DNA from: Planctomicrobium sp.
Lineage (GTDB): Bacteria; Planctomycetota; Planctomycetia; Planctomycetales; Planctomycetaceae
Assembly: GCA_029259835.1 (NCBI GenBank)
Contig: JAJDEL010000837.1
Span: forward strand, 1-22,202
DNA: 22,202 bases
Direction: 5' to 3'
Below, piece after piece: positions 1 through 6,112 of this stretch (position 1 is the first letter of the stretch; the number at the start of each line of letters is the position of its first letter). The translations under genes were made by a program, and so were the position numbers. The notes below the pieces were generated by a model. The model was not told where the DNA came from, made no database searches, and worked only from the letters and a program-made list of their open reading frames with translations.

Positions 1-658
1 CGACTTTCGGCGTTTCAGATTTCATTGCTGCAGCTTCGAGTGCTTTGACGTTCTGCTGCAGTTGCGCGATCGTCTGGTCTCGTACTGTGACACTCTGTTT
101 GATTTCCGCAAGTTGCATTCGAGCCTGTTGCAGTTCCTGCTGACCTTTGGCAAGTAGTTCTTCTGCTTTGGCCTTGTTGGCTTTGGCGAGAGCCGCGATG
201 CGGTTACCAGCATCTTCAGCAGCTTTACGACCAGCTTGCTCTTTGGCGAGTTTTTGGTTGGTGTTTTTCACGATCCCTTGAAGACCATTGATTTTCTTCG
301 CCTGTGCCTGCGATTGCTTGCGGGTTTTGCTGAGGTTTGCGGCAAGCTGCTCGTTCTTTGCAGTGAGAGCAGCGAGTTGTTCTTGCATCGCTACGATTTC
401 TGCTTGTGCGACGGACAATTCTTCTGTGAGTTGCTTTTCACTTTGTCTGGATTCAGCAAGATGCTTTTCAGCGACATCAGCTGCGGCAGCGCGGCAGAGT
501 GCTTCCTGATGAGTCATCAATCGGCAGCCAGCTTGCTTGGCCTGGCGACTCAAATGTCGAATCGCGACACGATCACGACGTCCTGCAAAAGCTGAATTCG
601 GGATCGCGAAACATGCAACGACAATTAGGGACAAGGAGAGGATTTTTCGAGTGGTCAT
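1..658 (-). CDS. Exported coiled-coil protein (3' part beyond window)
   Basis: The reading frame is open on the minus strand from ATG at 658 to the window edge, giving 219 codons without a stop. The C-terminus lies outside, so it can be missed by ORF callers that need a stop codon. The N-terminus is a clear Sec signal peptide: MTTRK, a hydrophobic core (ILSLSLIVVACFAI) and a likely cleavage after AFA near residue 25. The mature part is almost entirely heptad-like and rich in Ala, Gln, Lys and Glu (for example QLAALTAKNEQLAANLSK), so a long coiled coil in the periplasm or cell envelope is expected. An AAAGG lies about 11 bases before the start. No catalytic motif is visible and the function is unknown. 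Antisense ORFs here are shadows of its biased codons. Confidence 0.85.
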   Translation of the reverse strand, partial: MTTRKILSLSLIVVACFAIPNSAFAGRRDRVAIRHLSRQAKQAGCRLMTHQEALCRAAAADVAEKHLAESRQSEKQLTEELSVAQAEIVAMQEQLAALTAKNEQLAANLSKTRKQSQAQAKKINGLQGIVKNTNQKLAKEQAGRKAAEDAGNRIAALAKANKAKAEELLAKGQQELQQARMQLAEIKQSVTVRDQTIAQLQQNVKALEAAAMKSETPKV

Positions 659-965
659 AGCTGTGATAACCTTTCTTCGAGGTAAGTTCAGGCTCTTCGA
701 GGTGGGATAGAATGTGAAGAGCCAAGGAATGGTACTTCCAAATCATCGTCAATAACCCGAAAAAAGCAAAGGACTTACCCCACTTTCCCAATTTCACAAC
801 AGATGCTTTGCCAGAGGGGAGAAGTTTTGTCAATTGTTCCGAGTGTGCGGGGAAATCACTCGTGCGGCGTCAACCGTGTTTTGATGGATCGTCAAGTTTG
901 ACGAGCACGAGAACGGAGTGCGGAACTCGTACTTAACGATTCCTCATTTGAAGCCTGACAAGGCA
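659..965. other. Intergenic region with two inverted repeats
   Basis: This is the 5' leader region of the exported coiled-coil gene and the 3' flank of the DUF456 gene, both on the minus strand. No convincing protein is seen. It holds an 8-bp perfect inverted repeat (691-698 with 716-723) and a small palindrome, CGTCAA-GT-TTGACG, at 890-903. A minus-strand TTGACA near 830 could be a -35 box, but no good -10 follows it. Confidence 0.5.
691..723 (-). promoter_or_regulatory. Stem-loop in leader of coiled-coil gene
   Basis: GGCTCTTC (691-698) and GAAGAGCC (716-723) are perfectly complementary around a 17-base loop. The structure ends about 33 bases before the start codon at 658, so if transcribed it would lie in the 5' UTR. 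There is no U-tract, so it does not look like a terminator. A regulatory role is a guess. Confidence 0.3.
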
Positions 966-1538
966 CTAGAACAAACTTGAATAGGTACAGACGATGATCA
1001 TCAGCAATCCCGCAACGATTCGCGGGATCGTTACAAGCTGTTGGTCCGTTAGAAACCGAGACAAAGTTGGGGTTGGTGGTGCGGTTGTTTTCGTGCGATC
1101 AGTCTCGTGCAGACGAGGTGAAATCACCGAGCCTAGCCACGCTCCCCCAGCGGCTCCGCCAACCGCCCCTAAAACGGCGAGGAAACTCCCGATGACAGGC
1201 ACCGTCATGCCTGCCAGAACGCAGGTGAGGCTTCCCATGCCTGCTCCAACCAAAACTCTTTGTCGGACCGGACCACTGGCGTGACTCGAAAAAATTCGGT
1301 GCCGCTTCGAAGCGTAATTGAAGGAATCTCCAAGAAACGCGAGTGAAACAGTCAGGCAGATCGAAAACCAACCCAGCCCCAAACCGGAAGCTGTTGTGGG
1401 GAGGAGCAACATTGCCAGCGTCGAGTTGGCAACGATGATCCAGTTCCCAGGTAGTCGATAGAAATTTCCGGACCAGCCTGCGAGGTTTGCAAGCAGCAAA
1501 ACGATCGCCGCCGGGTAATAAATCCAGTCGCCAAGCAT
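966..1538 (-). CDS. DUF456-family membrane protein
   Basis: A 190-residue, strongly hydrophobic protein with about five or six membrane segments (roughly 5-22, 31-50, 53-72, 95-113, 115-138 and 170-188). The LPGNW at 29-33 and the Gly/Ala-rich stretch GSFLAVLGAVGGAAGGAWLG (117-136) match the usual pattern of DUF456 (PF04306) proteins, which have a conserved LPG turn and a glycine-zipper-like helix pair and are normally about 160-190 residues. The biochemical role of the family is unknown. The start is ATG at 1538 with a modest GAG seven bases upstream. An overlapping ATG at 1542 is in another frame. It is divergent from the methyltransferase at 1724, with 185 bp between them for both promoters. 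Confidence 0.75.
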   Translation of the reverse strand: MLGDWIYYPAAIVLLLANLAGWSGNFYRLPGNWIIVANSTLAMLLLPTTASGLGLGWFSICLTVSLAFLGDSFNYASKRHRIFSSHASGPVRQRVLVGAGMGSLTCVLAGMTVPVIGSFLAVLGAVGGAAGGAWLGSVISPRLHETDRTKTTAPPTPTLSRFLTDQQLVTIPRIVAGLLMIIVCTYSSLF

Positions 1539-1723
1539 TCATTTACTCAAAAATGATTGATTACTTTTTTGAAGCATTCCATCTACGTTTCGTCTTGTGG
1601 AGAGATTGTTTTGCAACGCAATTCATATGCGGCCCTAAACAATTGATGAATCTCGATTCAAAATTTGCTCCTAGTCCCTAGACTACCGAACAGAAGTGTT
1701 GTTCACGAGACCGGAAGAAAGAA

Positions 1724-2506
1724 ATGTCTTCAACGAATGAATTTGGCGGAGGAATGCAGAGCGGAACAGGACCTGCGTTTCCTCAATTGAGTGAAGACCT
1801 CACGCAGTTGCCGACCATCCCTGGGGGCTGGAAGACGGAGAATTTTCAAATTGGCGAGAAATCTCTTTCGCTCTTCTGCCCTGTTGACCCCGACCTGTTT
1901 CTCGACGATGCGGATGTCATCGCCGCGAATGAGAAGAACGACTACATGCCATACTGGGCTTTCCTTTGGCCGACTGCGATCAAGATGGCTGCTCTGATGG
2001 ATCGGGTCCCTTGGGCTTTGGGAAGTTCCGTGCTGGAATTGGGAGCAGGACTTGGGTTGGTCGGAGTTGCGGCGATGATGCGGGGAGATGATGTCACTTT
2101 CAGCGATTACGATTCGACGGCACTGCATCTGTGCCGGGTGAACGCTGTCGCCAATAACCTCCCCGACCCACGTACACTCTTACTTGACTGGAGAGAACCA
2201 GTTTCAAAGAAATATGAAGTAATCATCGGTTGCGAAGTGACTTACGACGCCCCCATGCACTCTGTTATTCTCGATCTTCTCGACGTCATGCTGGCTGAGG
2301 ATGGAGTCTGTTGGCTGAGCGATCCGGGACGGTATCAGTCTCCGTTTTTCTACAACATGGCGAAGGAGCGGGGATATCAAGTTCGAATCTACACTGAGGA
2401 GCTTGAAGAAATTAACGTTCCGTCATCGGAAGGGTTTCAGATCCTGGAACTTCTCAGAATGTCAGAATCGCTTCAGGATGAAAACTCAAGCATCGAGTCT
2501 TCTTGA
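1724..2506 (+). CDS. Class I SAM methyltransferase (Methyltransf_16-like)
   Basis: A 260-residue protein with a Rossmann methyltransferase core. Motif I is ELGAGLGLVG (105-114). An acidic residue follows strand 2 (FSDYD, 126-130), LDWREP is at 154-159, and the strand-4 region is VIIGCEVTYD (166-175). PYWAFLWP at 76-83, just before the SAM site, is typical of the Methyltransf_16/ETFB-lysine-methyltransferase/PrmA-like group, which methylate proteins or small amines. That points to a protein lysine methyltransferase, but the substrate cannot be read from sequence. A good GGAAG lies six bases before ATG 1724. The last 34 bp overlap the 3' end of the convergent FHA-EAL gene. Confidence 0.8.
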   Translation: MSSTNEFGGGMQSGTGPAFPQLSEDLTQLPTIPGGWKTENFQIGEKSLSLFCPVDPDLFLDDADVIAANEKNDYMPYWAFLWPTAIKMAALMDRVPWALGSSVLELGAGLGLVGVAAMMRGDDVTFSDYDSTALHLCRVNAVANNLPDPRTLLLDWREPVSKKYEVIIGCEVTYDAPMHSVILDLLDVMLAEDGVCWLSDPGRYQSPFFYNMAKERGYQVRIYTEELEEINVPSSEGFQILELLRMSESLQDENSSIESS

Positions 2507-3648
2507 TTGAGAAGAGGATTGGCTTTCGGGTATCCGTAGTAATACCCTTGGGCAAGTTGGAAGCCAAAGTCCTGACAGGCATTAGCTTCGTCTTGCGTTT
2601 CGACCCCTTCCGCGAGAGTCGCGATGCCTGCGTCGTGCGCGGTGTCGATGAGTGACCGTAACATTCTGGAATGGTACGGAGTTGCCTCATGAATATCGCG
2701 GATTAGGCAACGATCAAACTTCAGGTAGTCAGGCGGAGCCTTCATCAATTCCAGTAGTCGAGATTGTCCTGAACCAAAGTCGTCATAAGCAATTTTGACA
2801 CCGATGTCGCTAAGCATGAGTTTGTAATCGAGCATCGTCGCAGCACTTTGAAACGTCCCTTCGTGAAATTCAACAACAATTGGAATCTCAGGGAAACGTT
2901 CTTGAATTCTTTTAATCGAGGGCAGAATGTTCGCACCCATATTTTCGTGTGGATGAGTATTCACAAAAATTGGGACTTGAAATTGGAGCCGGTCAGCAAA
3001 TTCAAGTGCTTTTTCTCGACAGATGATGCTCAGTTCGACTTCCTGATTCACAAGTTCTGCGGTTTGGAACATTTTTCCTGGGTTTTCCAGGCCTGCCATT
3101 TCGCTTCGAGCAAGCGCTTCCAGTCCGACGATCGACTTGGACTGGAAATTGAGAATCGGTTGGAAATGGGGAGTGATTTTCTCTTGAAAAATTAGCTCGT
3201 CAAATTGACTGAGTATCCAGTCTGCATCAATGGTTTCGATATCGCAAATTGTCTTCTTCATTTCGAAGAGGGAGTCACCTTCGACTTTGATCTGTGGCGG
3301 AGCGTATTGCACCCGAAATTCGATGTCAGCGAGTTCGATATGGTCGCCCGAAGCAACGGGGGTTGGCTGTGTCACTCTCTTGCGGTTCAAGAATGTTCCG
3401 TTTGTGCTGTCCAGATCACGGACAAACAAATGTTCGCCAACAAACAGAAGTTCTGCATGCCGACCAGAAACTCGCTTTGATTTCAAACAAACATCAGAAT
3501 CCGAACGCCGTCCGATCAACATTGTGGGCTGGTTGATGTGTAATTCAGAGAGTGACTCTTCAAGAGGGAGCCTACCAATCAGCGTCCACCCGACCGGGAC
3601 GGTTGAGTCCGGTGATTTCGTATCCTGGTTGATTGTCTTCAGACTCAT
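2473..3648 (-). CDS. FHA-EAL domain protein (c-di-GMP phosphodiesterase-like)
   Basis: A 391-residue two-domain regulator. The FHA domain (about 44-115) has the phosphothreonine-binding signatures GRRSDSD (46-52), SGRHAE (61-66) and DSTNGTFLN (80-88). The EAL domain (about 152-375) hydrolyses or binds cyclic di-GMP. It keeps the key positions of active enzymes: E177 in GLEAL, N230, E260, the D289-D290 pair in DDFG, K310, E347 in AEGVE, and Q367. It is therefore probably an active phosphodiesterase, with the FHA domain linking it to Ser/Thr phosphorylation, which is inference. No transmembrane segment is visible, so it should be cytosolic. The ATG at 3648 is preferred over the in-frame TTG just before it, with GAGAAG about nine bases upstream. 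Confidence 0.88.
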   Translation of the reverse strand: MSLKTINQDTKSPDSTVPVGWTLIGRLPLEESLSELHINQPTMLIGRRSDSDVCLKSKRVSGRHAELLFVGEHLFVRDLDSTNGTFLNRKRVTQPTPVASGDHIELADIEFRVQYAPPQIKVEGDSLFEMKKTICDIETIDADWILSQFDELIFQEKITPHFQPILNFQSKSIVGLEALARSEMAGLENPGKMFQTAELVNQEVELSIICREKALEFADRLQFQVPIFVNTHPHENMGANILPSIKRIQERFPEIPIVVEFHEGTFQSAATMLDYKLMLSDIGVKIAYDDFGSGQSRLLELMKAPPDYLKFDRCLIRDIHEATPYHSRMLRSLIDTAHDAGIATLAEGVETQDEANACQDFGFQLAQGYYYGYPKANPLLNQEDSMLEFSS

Positions 3649-4061
3649 CAATGATCACTTCTCAAAAAACACGCATCTGGGAGCAAATTGCCCTATCCAG
3701 AGCCTACTTCTCAAAATCCGATCACCGGCAGGTGTTTAATGAGAGTCTTCCGAAAGTGTTGCAAATTCTCAACAAGCTGAACGAGTGAGTTCGAAATCAA
3801 CGAGCTTGCTGATTTTTCAGATGAATTCAAAGAGTGGGATCGTGACGATGACTCGACCAGAAAAGAGTGTCTGTTTTGAAGTTCAATTCGAAGAGAGACC
3901 AACACCCATGCAGCGCATAGGCTGGGACTTGTCCCAGCATCTCGGTCACAGGCATCAAGATCGTGCTGCTGGATTTCGTAGAAAGTTAATCCAGCCTGTA
4001 AAAACACCCCACGTTGATCTAAGCATGAAACTTTCAATGCCGAGAGGCGACAGTCGAAAGG
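3649..4061. other. Intergenic region with one palindrome
   Basis: A stretch of 413 bp between two minus-strand genes. The ORFs that cross it (3711-4037 minus, 3785-4105 plus) have no recognisable domain, no ribosome-binding site and unusual composition. It holds the hairpin at 3921-3938 and presumably the promoter of the FHA-EAL gene near 3660-3720. No convincing -35/-10 pair was found. Confidence 0.5.
3921..3938. repeat. 18-bp perfect palindrome (REP-like hairpin)
   Basis: GCTGGGAC-TT-GTCCCAGC forms an 8-bp perfect stem with a two-base loop. No U-tract follows on either strand. In style it resembles the intergenic palindromes at 10723-10775 and 14100-14157, which also have GC-rich stems and tiny loops. 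Confidence 0.6.
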
Positions 4062-4523
4062 TTACTGAATTTCAAACAGCAATTCGATTTCGACAGCAGC
4101 GTTGAGTGGGAGTGCATTCACACCAACGGCGGCTCTAGCGTGTTTGCCGGCATCGCCGAAGATATTTTCAAGAAATTCGCTCGCGCCATTCGCGACCAAT
4201 GCTTGATCGTGAAATGAGGAATCGGACTGCACGAAGACGCCAATCCGAACGACGCGAGAGATTCGATTTAAATCACCTTGCAAATGAGCATTGACGACTG
4301 CCAGCCCGTTCAAGATGCATTGCTGAGCAGCTGCCTGGGCTTGATCAATTGGAATTCGCGAAGGAACAAGCCCTTCCGCAAGCAACTCTTTTCCAGCGAA
4401 TGGAAGCTGCCCACTCACAAACACGAGTTGTCCAGACTGGACACAAGGAACATATGCCGCGACAGGTTTTGGCGGGGTTGGAAGAATAATATCCAACTCT
4501 TTCAAGCGATCTGCAATTGACAT
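4062..4523 (-). CDS. RidA (YjgF/YER057c/UK114) family protein
   Basis: A 153-residue protein covering one chorismate-mutase-like RidA domain. Classic RidA enzymes are homotrimers that hydrolyse reactive 2-aminoacrylate and other enamine/imine intermediates released by PLP enzymes. The C-terminal signature HARAAVGVNALPLNAAVEIE (128-147) contains the conserved substrate-carboxylate-binding arginine (R130). LVFVSGQLP (33-41) is the usual N-terminal motif. It is about 25 residues longer than E. coli RidA, as in a longer subfamily common in diverse bacteria, so deaminase activity is likely but not certain. ATG 4523 has GAGG seven bases upstream. ATG 4529 (two residues longer) is possible but badly spaced. 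Confidence 0.88.
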   Translation of the reverse strand: MSIADRLKELDIILPTPPKPVAAYVPCVQSGQLVFVSGQLPFAGKELLAEGLVPSRIPIDQAQAAAQQCILNGLAVVNAHLQGDLNRISRVVRIGVFVQSDSSFHDQALVANGASEFLENIFGDAGKHARAAVGVNALPLNAAVEIELLFEIQ

Positions 4524-4552
4524 TGCCATGCCTCAGAAATCAAGCCTGATGA

Positions 4553-4711
4553 CTAATTTGGTCGCTTCATTTGCTCGACTTGACGGCGATATCTGGTCGC
4601 CTTATGTGCGAACTGAATGCGTTTCGGCTGGCTTTTGGTTGCGGCAGCTTGGCGTTCATATTTTTCCGCCAATGCAGTTTTGACGTCAATTAGTGATTTT
4701 GAACGATCCAT
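4553..4711 (-). CDS. Small basic protein, 52 residues, unknown function
   Basis: A short minus-strand ORF from ATG 4711 to TAG 4553, easily lost to a length cut-off. The product begins MDRSKSLIDVKTALAEKYER and ends RYRRQVEQMKRPN. It is strongly basic, probably helical, and has no membrane segment or cysteine. The codon pattern looks coding, and it fills the space between the RidA and CPBP genes on the same strand. The central SQPKRIQFAHKATRYRRQ resembles small helical hypothetical proteins that I recall being widespread in planctomycetes, but I cannot verify this here. A weak TGAGA lies just upstream. The function is unknown; nucleic-acid binding would fit the charge but is a guess. Confidence 0.65.
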   Translation of the reverse strand: MDRSKSLIDVKTALAEKYERQAAATKSQPKRIQFAHKATRYRRQVEQMKRPN

Positions 4712-4861
4712 TGTCTCAACACTTCAAAAATAATTAATAAAGAAAATTTCGAGTCGGGGAGTGTAGGAGATCGAAGCGAGAATATCCAGTCGATTCATTT
4801 CCACTGGACCCGACAGGATTCTTGCCCGAGGCGTTGCTGTAAACCTTTTCAGTAAAATGGA

Positions 4862-5731
4862 TTACGTCGCCATCCAACTGTGTCGCCGATTCTCGTAGGT
4901 CGCCAGGATTGTGAAAAGATAAGCCAGAAATCCGGAAGCAATCAGCGGAGAGACTGGAATCTCTGGGACAAAATCAAATCGCATCATCGAAACCGCGAGC
5001 AGGTTGTTGCAAAAGTGAACCAGAATCGGAATCCAGATTGTGCCTGTCTTGATGTACAGGAACTGCAACAAAAACGCGATGGGGAGAGTCGCAATCGCGT
5101 GCGATGGGGAAACATGGGCGAATGCGAATAGAACGGCGGTGATGATGGAACCGGTCCAGGGGCCGAAACGTTGGACGAGTCCCCTGCCGATGACTCCACG
5201 AAAGATCAACTCTTCGCCAATTGCAGGCCCCAGAGCAAGTGCAACAATCAGAACAGGAAACGAAACGCCTTCAAGGGTGGAACGCAAGTAGTCCAATGAA
5301 GAGGACTGCATTGCTTGGCTAAAAAGGTGCTGCATCGGCCCTGTCGTCCACCAGGAACGCGAAACTTCGTACAGCAAGTCACCCAGAATTGCGATTGGAA
5401 TGACCGTTGCCAGTGCGAAGATCACTTCTTCATGCCGTGGGGTTCGCCAGCCCATCGTCTTGCGAAAATTTCGCCCAAGCCGCAATCGTATCAAAGGAAC
5501 AATCAGAAACAGAACTCCCAGGCTTGTGACACCGATGAGCAGGAACGAACGATCAAGATTCAGCTCAAGCGCCAAATCCATCATCTCGCTCTGTGACGGC
5601 CAAGTAAACCCGTAACCCGCAGTAATCAATAACGCGAGAAACGTCACTAGGACAAATCCCTGCAACAATTGATAGCTGCACGTCCAGAGACATGCTTCAA
5701 GTATTGACCACAACCGCTTTGATTGCTTCAC
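4862..5731 (-). CDS. CPBP family intramembrane metalloprotease (CAAX/Abi)
   Basis: A 289-residue polytopic membrane protein with about seven or eight hydrophobic segments. The C-terminal half carries all three CPBP (PF02517) motifs: EExxxR as E173-E174 to R178 (GEELIFRG), FxxxH as F202-H206 and HxxxN as H239-N243. These residues coordinate the metal and activate water in the glutamic-type intramembrane proteases of the Rce1 family. Bacterial members are implicated in processing membrane peptides, bacteriocin self-immunity or membrane-protein maturation, and the substrate here is unknown. The start is GTG at 5731, supported by AAGAGG seven bases upstream. The N-terminal region (about 1-130) is divergent, with three or four membrane helices. 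Confidence 0.88.
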   Translation of the reverse strand: MKQSKRLWSILEACLWTCSYQLLQGFVLVTFLALLITAGYGFTWPSQSEMMDLALELNLDRSFLLIGVTSLGVLFLIVPLIRLRLGRNFRKTMGWRTPRHEEVIFALATVIPIAILGDLLYEVSRSWWTTGPMQHLFSQAMQSSSLDYLRSTLEGVSFPVLIVALALGPAIGEELIFRGVIGRGLVQRFGPWTGSIITAVLFAFAHVSPSHAIATLPIAFLLQFLYIKTGTIWIPILVHFCNNLLAVSMMRFDFVPEIPVSPLIASGFLAYLFTILATYENRRHSWMAT

Positions 5732-6112
5732 GGTATTACCTCTTAATCGGACCTGAAAAGCTTATCAGAATCACTCTTCGTTGTCACAAAACTGCCGCAA
5801 ATGAGTACGGAATTGTTTCACTTCGTGTTGGGCGAAGAAGTTCTCCGTCATCAGTTTCTAAGTCATTCCAGTAACAAGATGGGATGAGTAGGTAGATGAT
5901 ACGCGTAAGGAAACAGATACGCATTGGAGAAAACGTATGTCTCGTAGTCAATCTGAGTTGTCACTCCAATTTCCCGGTAAATCACTTCCTGAATAACCCT
6001 CATTGGCTTGGGTGTTGGAACGAAATCTGTCACCATTCAAGAAGAAACGTGGGCGGGCACCTGTTTGTTTCAGCAATTCTCAAATTTTCCTAAGTAGTGG
6101 ATCGTTCCCAGT
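5732..6112. other. Divergent intergenic region
   Basis: A stretch of 381 bp between the CPBP gene (-) and the MMPL exporter (+), so it must hold both promoters. Two copies of ATACGC occur at about 5899-5925, followed by an imperfect inverted repeat (AGATACG with CGTATGTCT, about 5918-5947). Small plus-strand ORFs (5692-5874, 5896-6093, 6003-6206) show no domain or plausible ribosome-binding site. I see no convincing promoter pair. Confidence 0.45.

Noticed and set aside
236..595. 119-residue plus-strand ORF
   Set aside because: It is antisense to the exported coiled-coil gene, which has a signal peptide and heptad-like coding sequence in the opposite frame.
1099..1542. 147-residue minus-strand ORF overlapping DUF456
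   Set aside because: It is Arg/Trp/Phe-rich with no domain, and the DUF456 frame has membrane helices and the LPG motif.
3785..4105. 106-residue plus-strand ORF
   Set aside because: No domain, no ribosome-binding site and unusual composition; it runs into the RidA gene on the other strand.
5896..6093. 65-residue plus-strand ORF upstream of the MMPL gene
   Set aside because: No recognisable domain and a poor start context; it lies in a divergent promoter region.
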